DNA of 64,000 nt from Mucilaginibacter rigui (GCF_014773275.1 NZ_JACWMW010000004.1:62001-126000); one strand, 5' to 3'; positions 54,490-63,393 are shown, numbered from the stretch's first letter. Program-made: numbers and translations. Notes: generated by a model not told the origin, from the sequence alone.

Positions 54490-55452
54490 CTATTTTTTTA
54501 AACCTATTTCGCGTAAGCGCTCATCAAGATACTCGCCGGCGGTAATATCGGTATATAGCTTAGGGTGTTGCTCATCAATGGTTGATGGCAGGCTTGTAAG
54601 GTCCATAGTTGTTTTTGGATGCAAAAAGAATGGTACCGAAAAGCGCGAGTTCTTCATTTGCTCTCGCGGTGGGTTAACCACCCTGTGCGTGGTAGATTTT
54701 AGCTTGTTGTTTGTTAAACGCTGCAGCATATCGCCTACGTTAACTACCAGGTCTTCGCCAAAGGCAGTAACCGGGAACCAGGTATTATCGCGGGTAAGCA
54801 GTTCCAGCCCATCGGCACTTGCGCCTATTAACAGGGTTATCAGGTTTATATCCTCATGGGCACCGGCGCGTACTGCATCATCAGGCAATGCATCCGGGTT
54901 TTCAATAGGGAAGTAATGCAGGGTACGCAATATAGAATTACCGTTATGTACCTTATCGTCAAAATAATTTTCGGGAAGGCCTAAGTAAACGGATATGGCG
55001 CGTAATAAATGTGTGCCGGCGGCTTCCAGCTTTTTATAAACCTCTAATGTAGTAGTGTTAAACTCGGGCAGCTCTTCAACTACAATATTATCAGGGTAGG
55101 TTTCTTTTATCGGGTCGCTATCGGTTACGGTTTGGCCTATTTGCCAAAACTCTTTCAGATCGGGCACTTTAAAACCCTTGGCGGTTTCTTTATTTTTACC
55201 CGTGTAACCACGCTGGCCAGCCAGGCCGGGTATCTCATATTTATCTTTTACTTCCTCAGGTAAAGCAAAAAGCGCCTTTACCTGGGTATAAAGTTTATCC
55301 ATTAATTCTTTACTAAGGCCATGGTTGGTTATAGTTACAAAACCTGTTTCATTAAAAGCTTTGCCAATGCTGTCCGAGAAAGCTTTACGCTCTTCGGCTG
55401 TGCCATTTATATAAGTATTAAGATCAAGACGAGGGATGTTTACTGTACTCAT
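54490..55452 (-). CDS. Isopenicillin-N-synthase-like Fe(II)/2-oxoglutarate oxygenase
   Basis: 320 residues from ATG 55452; seven upstream residues in frame are not needed. The N-terminal DIOX_N domain starts IPRLDLNTYINGT. The iron ligands are His199 and Asp201 in AHEDINL and His256 in STTHRV; the 2-oxoglutarate-binding pair is Arg270-x-Ser272 in RFSVPFF. It should hydroxylate or oxidise a small molecule using O2. The substrate is unknown, and the name reflects fold rather than antibiotic production. A TAATTTTG box lies 18 bp upstream on the minus strand (55471-55478). It is not part of a clear operon. Confidence 0.88.
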   Translation of the reverse strand: MSTVNIPRLDLNTYINGTAEERKAFSDSIGKAFNETGFVTITNHGLSKELMDKLYTQVKALFALPEEVKDKYEIPGLAGQRGYTGKNKETAKGFKVPDLKEFWQIGQTVTDSDPIKETYPDNIVVEELPEFNTTTLEVYKKLEAAGTHLLRAISVYLGLPENYFDDKVHNGNSILRTLHYFPIENPDALPDDAVRAGAHEDINLITLLIGASADGLELLTRDNTWFPVTAFGEDLVVNVGDMLQRLTNNKLKSTTHRVVNPPREQMKNSRFSVPFFLHPKTTMDLTSLPSTIDEQHPKLYTDITAGEYLDERLREIGLKK

Positions 55453-55636
55453 AGTTTGAATATTAAAAGCCAAAATTATCTAAAAATTTGCTCAGATACC
55501 TGGTTGCATTAATAAATATGTGTTATACTGTAATTGTTTTATGACAATGGGCATAAAACAATTACAGGGTTAAACGTTTGTGGGTAAAGCAAGTCAATAT
55601 ACCATACAAACAACCAAACCAATTATACTAAGTATT

Positions 55637-57358
55637 ATGAAAAGTTTAAAAAAAATATGGGGAATAGCCTTAGTAGCTTTTCTGCTGATCATATCGGCAC
55701 CCCATAAAACAATGGCCCAGGAGGGCGAATATATATCCGATCAGGAGTTTTACGACGAACTACAGCCTTACGGTACATGGATCTACGACCCGCAATACGG
55801 TAACGTTTGGATACCTGACGTAGAAGAGGATTTTAGGCCCTATGCCACCCGTGGCTACTGGGCAATGACCACCTATGGGAATACATGGGTATCTGATTAC
55901 CCCTGGGGGTGGGCAACCTTCCATTACGGCAGGTGGCATTTTGATAACTATTACGGATGGGAGTGGGTTCCCGGAAATGAATGGGCCCCTGCATGGGTTA
56001 GCTGGAGGAACGGCGGTGGCTATTATGGCTGGGCACCTATGGAACCGGGCGTAAGTATAGATATGTCATTCGGTGATAATTACAGTGTACCTAATGATTA
56101 CTGGGTGTTTGCACCCTATGCTTATATAAACTATACTAATATTTATAATTATTATGTGCCGCGTACCCGGGTGAGGAACATTATCCGTAATACTACATGG
56201 ATAAGGAACCGGTATACCTATAATAACCGCACCTATATAACCGGCCCGCACCGGGATGAGATACAACGATATACCAAACGCCCTGTACGTGTTTATAATA
56301 TCAATAATGTAAGCAGGCCATCGCGTATAACCGTAAATAATAACAATATTAATATTTACAGGCCGGCAGTTAGGCCAAATACAAATGCACGCCCGGCGCG
56401 CGTGGTAGATGGTGCAGCTTATAAAGAGCAAAACCCGGCACAGCGTATTGGCAGCAGGGACCGCCAAAAAGGGACCGTATATAATGCTGCTAACGCAGCC
56501 AGGCTTGCCGCAGCCGCCAGGAACATTAACCCTGGTACAAAGGTAGTGCGTATAAATAATAATAACCCAAGGCCCGCTACTGCCCCAGCAAATAATAGCC
56601 GCCCTGCAAGTCCTGCAGTTGCCGGCGATGCACAGCAACAGCAACGTGCTATTGACAGGCAGCAAGGCGCCGTACAACAACAGCGGGTACGCCAGCAGCA
56701 GCAAACCCGTGAACAACAAAGACAAGTAATGGAGCAGCAACAAGGCGCGCAACAGCAAACCGGGCAACAAAAACAACAGCTTGAGCAACAACGGCAGCAA
56801 CAACAAATGCGCCAGCAGCAAATCGAGCAACAAAAACAGGCAAGGGAGCAACAACGCGCTAACAGGCCTGCTGTTACCGATAATACAAGGCAGCTTGAAC
56901 AGCAACGCCAGCAGGTAGAACAGCAGCGCCAGCAGCAGGAGCAAATGCGCCAACAACAACAACAGCAAGCAAGAGAGCAGGTGCGCCAACAGCAACAGCA
57001 GGTAAAAGAACAACAGCAACAAGCACAAGAGCAGCAACGCCAGCAGGTAGAACAACAGCGCCAGCAGCAGGAGCAAATGCGCCAGCAACAACAACAGCAA
57101 GCAAGAGAGCAGGTGCGCCAGCAGCAAGAGCAAGCGCGCCAGCAGCAACAGGAGCAGCAACGCCAGCAACAGCAGCAAGCACGTGAACAACAACGCCAGC
57201 AACAGGAGCAGCAACGCCAGCAACAACAGCAAGCCCGTGAACAACAACGCCAGCAGCAGGAGCGGCAGCGTCAGCAACAACAGGAGGCCCGCGAACAACA
57301 GCGCCAGCAACAGGCACAACCGGCTGCGGCGCCATCAGGGCGCCCGGTGCGTAATTAA
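55637..57358 (+). CDS. WxxGxW-type (DUF6600-like) secreted protein with 230-residue Gln-rich tail
   Basis: 573 residues from ATG 55637, which gives a proper signal peptide (LVAFLLIISAPHKTMAQ); upstream codons do not. Residues ~35-170 are rich in W, Y and G (YGTWIYDPQYGNVWIPDVEE; GNTWVSDYPWGWATFHYGRW), typical of the WxxGxW/DUF6600 families. A basic Asn/Arg region follows. Residues ~330-563 are almost only Q, R, E, A and M in coiled-coil-like repeats (QQRQQQEQMRQQQQQQ), including a ~95-bp block repeated about 130 bp apart. The function is unknown; an envelope role is likely. The tail length is expected to vary between strains. Confidence 0.8.
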   Translation: MKSLKKIWGIALVAFLLIISAPHKTMAQEGEYISDQEFYDELQPYGTWIYDPQYGNVWIPDVEEDFRPYATRGYWAMTTYGNTWVSDYPWGWATFHYGRWHFDNYYGWEWVPGNEWAPAWVSWRNGGGYYGWAPMEPGVSIDMSFGDNYSVPNDYWVFAPYAYINYTNIYNYYVPRTRVRNIIRNTTWIRNRYTYNNRTYITGPHRDEIQRYTKRPVRVYNINNVSRPSRITVNNNNINIYRPAVRPNTNARPARVVDGAAYKEQNPAQRIGSRDRQKGTVYNAANAARLAAAARNINPGTKVVRINNNNPRPATAPANNSRPASPAVAGDAQQQQRAIDRQQGAVQQQRVRQQQQTREQQRQVMEQQQGAQQQTGQQKQQLEQQRQQQQMRQQQIEQQKQAREQQRANRPAVTDNTRQLEQQRQQVEQQRQQQEQMRQQQQQQAREQVRQQQQQVKEQQQQAQEQQRQQVEQQRQQQEQMRQQQQQQAREQVRQQQEQARQQQQEQQRQQQQQAREQQRQQQEQQRQQQQQAREQQRQQQERQRQQQQEAREQQRQQQAQPAAAPSGRPVRN

Positions 57359-57380
57359 GATATATGATTTTCTTAAACAA

Positions 57381-57416
57381 AAAGAGCGAACGGTATTATA
57401 CCGTTCGCTCTTTTTG
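57381..57416. terminator. Bidirectional intrinsic terminator
   Basis: A perfect 13-bp or longer stem (AAAGAGCGAACGG with CCGTTCGCTCTTT), 7-base loop, T-run on the plus side and A-run on the other. It serves the Gln-rich gene and the convergent ferritin-like gene. Confidence 0.9.
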
Positions 57417-57432
57417 TTTAATTGTAACAGTG

Positions 57433-58284
57433 TTAGTCAGTTACAATAAATGATCCAATAACTAAGGCAACAACTTCGTCTTTAGTTAACGGTTCGTCAA
57501 ATGATGCAGTAGCAACACCCACGCTTGCTTTAAGTGCTGAAACTAAGTTTACACCACCCTGGGTTACATTTTCTTCACCTTTATAATTGTTATTTGCTGC
57601 TGCTACTCCTGTATCATTACCAAGTGTAGCAGTACTTACAATATATGGCTTGATGTTGGCATCGTGCCCTAAATCATGACGCAGTTTACGTATGGCAGAT
57701 GCATGCCTTGCCTCAACCGCGTGTATTGATAATGCCGGGGTCAGGATGTCCTTATTACCTATCAGATTAGGGGCCTGGCCTTTGTAAGCACGCACTCCTG
57801 TATCTTCAAGTACTTGTGCCACGGCCAAAAATGTTGCATAGTTTGAAAGCACATCCTGAAAAGGGCCGTTACCTTTATTGTTACCACCGGTAAAGTCATA
57901 AGTTGCGGGGCCTACAGGAGTGCCATTAAGCGATGTAATAACAGTTGTTAGAAAGTTAACGTGTGCATTTTCATCCCTTTTAATAAGGTTTAGGTAACTG
58001 GTATCACCTGCGGGTATTAAACCTGTTTTTGCTGCACCTGCATTATAGAATGCAGCTTCCAGATGCTCTAAGGTTAAAGCAAAGTTTAAAACCTCAACTA
58101 CAGATGATGATGCCTGGCCATAGGCTTTTTTAAATAAGGTACCCAAGGCAAATGGCATGGCAGCAACGGCTACTTTTGAACCAAAGCTGGTTATATTTTT
58201 GATTGCGGCACGGCGGGGGTTTAACCTTTCGTGTATTTCCGGGTCAACTTTTTCTATTTCGTCTATTATGTTAAATAAATTCAT
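57433..58284 (-). CDS. Ferritin-like domain protein (desiccation-related type), second of pair
   Basis: 283 residues. After a polar start (residues 1-25) comes PRRAAIKNITSFGSKVAVA, a Tat-like leader set unusually far in, then the ferritin-like four-helix region: LEHLEAAFYNAG near 95, DENAHVNFLTTV near 125, EDTGVRAYKGQ near 170 and VEARHASAIRKL near 200. The Glu and His residues resemble a di-metal site of the DUF4439/PCC13-62 group. The C-terminal region is extended. It follows its relative with a 12-bp gap, so the two are co-transcribed. The substrate or stored metal is unknown. Confidence 0.8.
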   Translation of the reverse strand: MNLFNIIDEIEKVDPEIHERLNPRRAAIKNITSFGSKVAVAAMPFALGTLFKKAYGQASSSVVEVLNFALTLEHLEAAFYNAGAAKTGLIPAGDTSYLNLIKRDENAHVNFLTTVITSLNGTPVGPATYDFTGGNNKGNGPFQDVLSNYATFLAVAQVLEDTGVRAYKGQAPNLIGNKDILTPALSIHAVEARHASAIRKLRHDLGHDANIKPYIVSTATLGNDTGVAAANNNYKGEENVTQGGVNLVSALKASVGVATASFDEPLTKDEVVALVIGSFIVTD

Positions 58285-58296
58285 GGCGATGTTTAA

Positions 58297-58995
58297 TTAT
58301 GGTTTATAATTATAATTAACTGCGCTAACCTTGGTTTTAAGGAAACCATTAGCACCTGCAAGCACTTCGGCAATGGTGGCAGATTTATTTAATCCGTCTC
58401 CGTCTACCTGGTCGCTGCCAACAAAACTACCAGGAGTAATTAAGTTAGAAATTAAAGCCGCGTGGCGTGCTTCAACTGATACAATTTTACCGGCAATAGT
58501 TAAGTAACCGGCATCTTTAATTAAATAGCCTGCACCATCATAAGCCTGCACACCAGTGTCCTCTAACAATTTAGCAGCGTTGAGTACGCTGGTACGGTCA
58601 GAGAAGTTAATAGTAGAAAAATCTGTTGTGAGAGTGCCAATCGCCTTAGAACCCAATGCAGCCTTGAAAAAATCGCGGTGCAAAACTTCATGATCGCGAA
58701 TATCTGTCAGATAGGCGGTTTCAATACTGCTTATGCCGCTGTATGGAGTAGCCACAACCTGTAAATAAAAAGCTGCCTCTAATTGCTCAAGGGCGTAGGC
58801 AAAATTCAATATGCCCGGATCGCCGGAGCCTATATCCGTTCCGCCGCCTGGGGTTATAAAAATGGGATCGTTTTTTGAGCATGAAGCCGCAGTGCCCATT
58901 ACCGCTACAGCCGCCGCACTTGCACCGGCATAGCGCAAGAACGACCTTCTGGCCATATTTGCCCCGCCTGTGATGGGGTTAATTTCTGTTTTCAT
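58297..58995 (-). CDS. Ferritin-like domain Tat lipoprotein, first of pair
   Basis: 232 residues. The leader ARRSFLRYAGASAAAVAV carries a clear twin-arginine motif (RRSFLRY) followed by a lipobox-like TAASC, so the protein is probably folded in the cytoplasm, exported by Tat and lipid-anchored. The ferritin-like helices are seen as LEQLEAAFYLQV near 70, DHEVLHRDFFKA near 107, EDTGVQAYDG near 145 and SVEARHAALISNL near 175. The match in all four helices to the downstream protein shows a gene duplication. Two tatA genes lie at 4.4-5.1 kb. Confidence 0.85.
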   Translation of the reverse strand: MKTEINPITGGANMARRSFLRYAGASAAAVAVMGTAASCSKNDPIFITPGGGTDIGSGDPGILNFAYALEQLEAAFYLQVVATPYSGISSIETAYLTDIRDHEVLHRDFFKAALGSKAIGTLTTDFSTINFSDRTSVLNAAKLLEDTGVQAYDGAGYLIKDAGYLTIAGKIVSVEARHAALISNLITPGSFVGSDQVDGDGLNKSATIAEVLAGANGFLKTKVSAVNYNYKP

Positions 58996-59406
58996 AGTTA
59001 GTTTGTTTTTAGTAGATGATTTTTGTATAATCTATTACATTCACTTACGCACAATGTTTTAACTCAGATTTTAAAAATTATCCTTTATAGCAAATTGGAG
59101 TGAGAAAGTTTATTGCACAAAAAAGGCCGAAAAACTCTCGCAGTATTTCGGCCCTACATCTACCTATGAAAAACTCCCTTTGAGAAGGGTTATTAACATG
59201 TATACAAATGCAATGCCTGTTTTAGAAACTACCATTACGCGTTCAAAATGCGTATTTATGTAATCCGCTGTTTTTATTGTGTAGAAATAGGTTCTCACAC
59301 TGTAGAAAAAAAAATCCCCTTGTATAAAAGCTTGGTTTACAAATACCCTTTGTAACGAACTATGTAATTTTTAGAAACTTATTATAAATAACAATGTTAC
59401 AGTATT
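58996..59406. other. Gene-free upstream region of the ferritin-like pair
   Basis: No protein-coding frame is convincing in these 411 bp. It should hold the promoter of the leftward ferritin-like pair and that of the rightward 103-residue gene. It also contains two minus-strand hairpins with T-runs (59119-59153 and ~59173-59193), which terminate no known gene. Confidence 0.6.
59119..59153 (-). terminator. Orphan minus-strand intrinsic terminator
   Basis: Read on the minus strand, an 8-bp GC-rich stem (GGCCGAAA/TTTCGGCC) is followed by six T. There is no minus-strand gene ending nearby; the closest (HlyD) ends 600 bp away, beyond an opposed gene. A second hairpin (CCCTT/AAGGG then five T) lies just upstream. 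Confidence 0.65.
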
Positions 59407-59718
59407 ATGGATTACAATGTGTATTTATTGGCTACCGACCCTAATAACCCCTGCAGGGATGTAATACACTCCAGGGATACTGATTTAAAGATCAGGGTTT
59501 TTTGCTTAAGCGAAGACCGCTTTAGCCCAAGCGACAGTGAAATACAACTATATGGATATGCGCATGATAAGCTGTACGTTTTTGAAACCATTAATATTAC
59601 GGCAGATGATGCCCTTGATGTTGTGGGTGCAATACAGTGGTATGCCGAATATATAGATTTCCCCGAGATGGAAATTTTACCTGAAGACCCGCGCGGAAGC
59701 CAGAATATAGCCATGTAA
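59407..59718 (+). CDS. Hypothetical protein, 103 residues
   Basis: A soluble acidic protein with mixed alpha/beta pattern and no signal peptide: KIRVFCLSEDRFSPSDSEIQ in the middle and ADDALDVVGAIQWYAEYIDF near the end. I do not recognise the family. It is the only rightward gene between two leftward units and converges on the HlyD gene (34-bp gap). The AT-rich upstream region gives no clear promoter. Nothing in the sequence marks it as a precursor for the nearby peptide exporter: no double-glycine leader is visible. Confidence 0.65.
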   Translation: MDYNVYLLATDPNNPCRDVIHSRDTDLKIRVFCLSEDRFSPSDSEIQLYGYAHDKLYVFETINITADDALDVVGAIQWYAEYIDFPEMEILPEDPRGSQNIAM

Positions 59719-59752
59719 TAGCAACCGATTTTAGAGCAGACTATAAAAGTTA

Positions 59753-61051
59753 TTAGTTGGTATTTATAGCCTTTATAATATTGCGTGTTAACCGTTGCAA
59801 AATGGTTGCATCTTCGGTTATTATTTCGGCATCAGCTATCATCCCCTGTTTTAGGTTTACAGGTTTTTTCATGTCGGATGTTTTTGAGGTAAACACTACC
59901 CTCGACGTGAAAATGCTATCCTTAAGTGGTACATCAGATATGTATGAGATAGTTCCTTTCATCATACCAAATTCTTCAAAACGGTAGCTCCTTAGTTTTA
60001 CCAGTACCTGCTGCCCTTGTTTTACTTTACCCAAATTATCCTGTGGGATGTTCATCTCTCCAAAAAACTTTTCATTACCGGTGTTGATATAAAACACATC
60101 CTGATTTGGTGATACAACCTGGTTTTCCTGCACATTACCTGCAAAAGTTACTCTGCCTGCTTCTGATGCAATTAATACATATTTATTTTTCCAGTCTTCG
60201 GCCTGGCTTATGAGGCTGTTAAGTGCCTGCGAAAACTTATCTTTTTCTTCAGTAACCTGGTTATCAAGTTCAAGAATCTCTTTTTGCTTGGCCAATAAAT
60301 TGGTGTGTGCCGTAATTAGGGATGCATCGGTTTGCAATAATGGCGCTTTGCGGGCAATATATTTACTTTCCTGCTGCCTTAACTCGGCAGGGGTTTCTAC
60401 TTTTTGCTTTTCGAGCTTTTTATGCATGTTATACTCTTCTTCGGCCAGGTCCGCATCCCTTTGCTGTAGTTTTTTTTCGGCCCGTAGCTGGTTGGTCTGT
60501 TTACTAAGTGCGTCAACATCCTGCAATAAATAGGTCCGTTTTTTTACCAGGAAACCGTTCTCGACAGAGGCACTGTAATTAATATACGACTGGATGAATG
60601 TTTGATATGCTGCCTGCAACTCTCCAAGCTCATTATCATTTGCTTTATTAAAAAATGCTTTATCAAGTAAATTGCCTGCCAGCATCTGATCATGCAGTTT
60701 TTTTAGCCCTGTTAATAGCGATAGCACTTCAGCATGATTGGCTGTGCTTTCTATATAAGCTAAGGGTTGCCCTGCCACAACGGTTTGGTTGTTGGTAACC
60801 AGCAGCTTATCTAACCTGCCGTTTATTTTAGGCACAATAGGTTTAGCTACGTTTGGCGAAGATATTTTTAACTGCGATTTTACAATATCGGGGTATTTTA
60901 TAAATGCTGATAAGCTTAACAGCAACACTAATATGCTAAAAAACAGTGTAATGCCCCAACGAAGCAGCCATGACGGCACCGCAGTTATAATATCCTGCAT
61001 GTCATCACTATGCCTGGCTTGCTGGTTTAATTCTGTTATAGTATTTGGCAT
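59753..61051 (-). CDS. HlyD-type membrane fusion protein
   Basis: 432 residues. A transmembrane helix near 30-50 (WGITLFFSILVLLLSLSAFI) is followed by a biotinyl-lipoyl-like half (VVAGQPLAYIES), a long coiled-coil hairpin at about 130-280 rich in K, E, L and Q, the second lipoyl half (GRVTFAGNVQENQVVSPNQD) and a beta barrel. HlyD proteins link inner-membrane ABC exporters to an outer-membrane channel. It follows the C39-peptidase ABC gene in the same operon (48-bp gap). No TolC gene is present in the window. Confidence 0.92.
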   Translation of the reverse strand: MPNTITELNQQARHSDDMQDIITAVPSWLLRWGITLFFSILVLLLSLSAFIKYPDIVKSQLKISSPNVAKPIVPKINGRLDKLLVTNNQTVVAGQPLAYIESTANHAEVLSLLTGLKKLHDQMLAGNLLDKAFFNKANDNELGELQAAYQTFIQSYINYSASVENGFLVKKRTYLLQDVDALSKQTNQLRAEKKLQQRDADLAEEEYNMHKKLEKQKVETPAELRQQESKYIARKAPLLQTDASLITAHTNLLAKQKEILELDNQVTEEKDKFSQALNSLISQAEDWKNKYVLIASEAGRVTFAGNVQENQVVSPNQDVFYINTGNEKFFGEMNIPQDNLGKVKQGQQVLVKLRSYRFEEFGMMKGTISYISDVPLKDSIFTSRVVFTSKTSDMKKPVNLKQGMIADAEIITEDATILQRLTRNIIKAINTN

Positions 61052-61099
61052 GTTTTTGTTCTAAATTTTTAGGTGAAGCAATTAAGTTTCAGTATGGCA

Positions 61100-63277
61100 T
61101 TAAGCCCCTAATTCCAGTTGATTTTTTACCAGTTTATAATAATCGCCTTTTAACGCGGTAAGTTCCAGGTGGGTGCCTTGCTCAATAATGCGGCCCTTGT
61201 CAAGTAAAATAATATTATCGGCATGGCTTACAGTACTTAGCCGATGAGCCACAATAACCACTGTGCGGCCTGTAAAAAATTCTTTCATGTTATCCATTAT
61301 CACGCGTTCGTTATTGGCATCAAGGGCATTGGTGGCCTCGTCAAATAAAATATACTCGGGGTTTTTATAAACCGCCCGGGCTATTAAAAGGCGTTGCCGC
61401 TGGCCCTGGCTTATACCGTTACCTTCGGCCCCTATCTTGGTTTTTAAGCCCAGTGGCAGTCCGTCAATAAAGTCCTGTATGTTGGCAACATGGATAGCAT
61501 GGCTTAGTTTATCTTTGTCGGGATAATCATCACCTACTGATATGTTGCGTTCTATCGAATCTGAAAAGATAAATCCATCCTGCATAACAACACCACAGTG
61601 GCTGCGCCACGTTTTAAACCCGATGTTAGCAAGCGATTGGCTGCCTATTTTAATATCGCCTTTCTCGGGCTCGTAAAACCTGAGCAACAGTTTTAATATG
61701 GTAGTTTTACCGCTGCCGCTCATACCCACTATAGCGGTGGTTTTCCCCTGCGGGATTTCGAGGTTTATGTTTTCAAGAACCGGGTCATTCCCGGCACCCG
61801 GGTAACGGAAGGTGAGGTTATTTAAACTTAAACCACGGTTTTGGGGCAGGGTATGGTTATATTCTTTATCTATTGGTTCTTCATCAGCCATTTCGTGGAT
61901 CTCGTTGAGGCGTTCCAGGCTGATCTTGGCGTCCTGAAATCCCTGTATAAAGCCCAGGAATTGTTGTATTGGCCCATTTAGCTGCCCAATGATATATTGT
62001 ACCGCTATCATCCCGCCCAGGCTAAGCTGCCCATCTATAACAGCTTTAGCACTTAAAAAGGTTATAAGCAGGTTAGTAGACTCATTAATAAAGGTTGAGC
62101 CCCCTTGCTGGTATTGGCTTAACGCCAGGTTTTTAACGTTAAATTTAAACAACCGGGCTTGCAGGTGTTCCCATTCCCAGCGTTTTTGCTGCTCGCAGTT
62201 ATTCAGTTTTATCTCCTGCATGCCACTTACCAGCTGCACAATGCTGCTTTGGTTTTTGGAGGAGATCTCGAAGCTTTTATAATTAAGATCGCGCCGGCGT
62301 TTTAAAAAGGCGAAGATCCACCCCATGTATAGCACGCTGCTTACAACGTACACAAAAAATATAGCGATATTATAGTAAGCCAATACTACAGAAAATACAA
62401 GGAGGTTAAACATCGAAAACAGGGTGCTTAGGGTAGAGCCTGTTAAAAAAGACTCGATACGGCGCTGGTCGCTCATGCGCTGCATAATATCGCCCGTCAT
62501 TTTGGTATCGAAAAAACTCATGGGTAATTTCATCAGCTTGATCAAAAAATCGGTTAGGATGGAAATGTTTACCCGGGTGCTGATGTGGAGCAGTATCCAT
62601 GAGCGTATAAATTCGACACTAACCCTGCCAATAATAAGTGCCGCCTGTGCAATAATTACAATATATACAAAGTTTAGGTTGCGGGTGTTTATACCAATAT
62701 CAACTACAGATTGTGTTAAAAATGGCGCAACCAATTGCAGTAGGGTACCTATGCCCAAACCGAAAAGTAGTTGTATTACCAGTTGCCGATAAGTAACCAG
62801 GTAGCGCAGTAAAAAACTCCAGCTTATTTCGGTGCCTTTCTCATCCTCCTGTTCGTAAAAGTAAGGAGTGGCGCTTAGCAGTAAAGCGATGCCCTCGCCG
62901 TTGGTGGTGTCGGCCAGCCAGTTCTTGGCAAATTCGGCCTCGGTTAAAGTTACCAACCCGCTGCCGGGGTCGGCAATGTAGTATTTGCCTTTCTTTATTT
63001 TGTAAAGCACCACAAAGTGGTTTTGGCGCCAGTGTAAAATACAGGGTAATTCGGCCTCTTTTAAGTTATCTATAGTAAGCTTAGCACCCAATGACCTGAA
63101 GCCTATTTTTTCGGATGCATCGCTAATCCCCAATAAGGATACCCCTTCGCGATTTATCTCGCAAAGCTGCCTTAAAGTTTGTACTTTAAAATTGCGGCCA
63201 AAATGTTTAGCAACCATGCGTAGGCATGTTGGGCCGCAGTCCATTTGATCGGGTTGTTTATAATAAGGGAATCCCAT
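61100..63277 (-). CDS. Peptidase-containing ABC exporter (C39 + membrane + ATPase)
   Basis: 725 residues. The N-terminal C39 peptidase has Gln8, Cys14 in QPDQMDCGPTCLRM, His87 in HFVVLY and Asp103 in ADPGSG. A six-helix ABC membrane domain spans ~165-440, and the ATPase has Walker A GMSGSGKTT, signature ISQGQRQRL and Walker B YILFDEATNALD. Such exporters cut double-glycine leaders from peptides, typically bacteriocins or modified peptides, while pumping them out. The catalytic set is complete, so it should be active. It is first in the operon with the HlyD gene. No leader-peptide gene with a GG site is seen near. Confidence 0.95.
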   Translation of the reverse strand: MGFPYYKQPDQMDCGPTCLRMVAKHFGRNFKVQTLRQLCEINREGVSLLGISDASEKIGFRSLGAKLTIDNLKEAELPCILHWRQNHFVVLYKIKKGKYYIADPGSGLVTLTEAEFAKNWLADTTNGEGIALLLSATPYFYEQEDEKGTEISWSFLLRYLVTYRQLVIQLLFGLGIGTLLQLVAPFLTQSVVDIGINTRNLNFVYIVIIAQAALIIGRVSVEFIRSWILLHISTRVNISILTDFLIKLMKLPMSFFDTKMTGDIMQRMSDQRRIESFLTGSTLSTLFSMFNLLVFSVVLAYYNIAIFFVYVVSSVLYMGWIFAFLKRRRDLNYKSFEISSKNQSSIVQLVSGMQEIKLNNCEQQKRWEWEHLQARLFKFNVKNLALSQYQQGGSTFINESTNLLITFLSAKAVIDGQLSLGGMIAVQYIIGQLNGPIQQFLGFIQGFQDAKISLERLNEIHEMADEEPIDKEYNHTLPQNRGLSLNNLTFRYPGAGNDPVLENINLEIPQGKTTAIVGMSGSGKTTILKLLLRFYEPEKGDIKIGSQSLANIGFKTWRSHCGVVMQDGFIFSDSIERNISVGDDYPDKDKLSHAIHVANIQDFIDGLPLGLKTKIGAEGNGISQGQRQRLLIARAVYKNPEYILFDEATNALDANNERVIMDNMKEFFTGRTVVIVAHRLSTVSHADNIILLDKGRIIEQGTHLELTALKGDYYKLVKNQLELGA

Positions 63278-63361
63278 CAGGCTATTTAAAAAAGATAAAC
63301 ATAGGTTATTGTTGTAGTAGTTAAATATATACCCCTTGGGGCAATAAACCTAAAGGTATTT

Positions 63362-63393
63362 TAAAATCACGTAATTATACGTGGTTTTAAAGG
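63362..63393. promoter_or_regulatory. 14-bp inverted repeat upstream of the ABC exporter
   Basis: TTTAAAATCACGTA and its near-perfect inverse TACGTGGTTTTAAA (one G-U) flank a 4-base spacer, about 85-115 bp upstream of the exporter start. No T-run follows on either strand, so an operator for a dimeric regulator or an RNA structure is more likely than a terminator. A CCCCTTGGGG palindrome lies nearby at 63332. Confidence 0.45.

Noticed and set aside
54490-55452. Antibiotic (penicillin-type) biosynthesis gene
   Set aside because: The fold is shared by many Fe(II)/2-oxoglutarate oxygenases; no peptide synthetase or other pathway gene is near.
56066-57319. 417-codon minus-strand open frame rich in leucine
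   Set aside because: It is the antisense of the CAG/CAA-rich glutamine tail; the composition is fully explained by the plus-strand gene, which has a signal peptide and a recognisable domain.
56874-57380. Minus-strand frame rich in Ala/Val
   Set aside because: Another shadow of the glutamine repeats, without any start signal or family resemblance.
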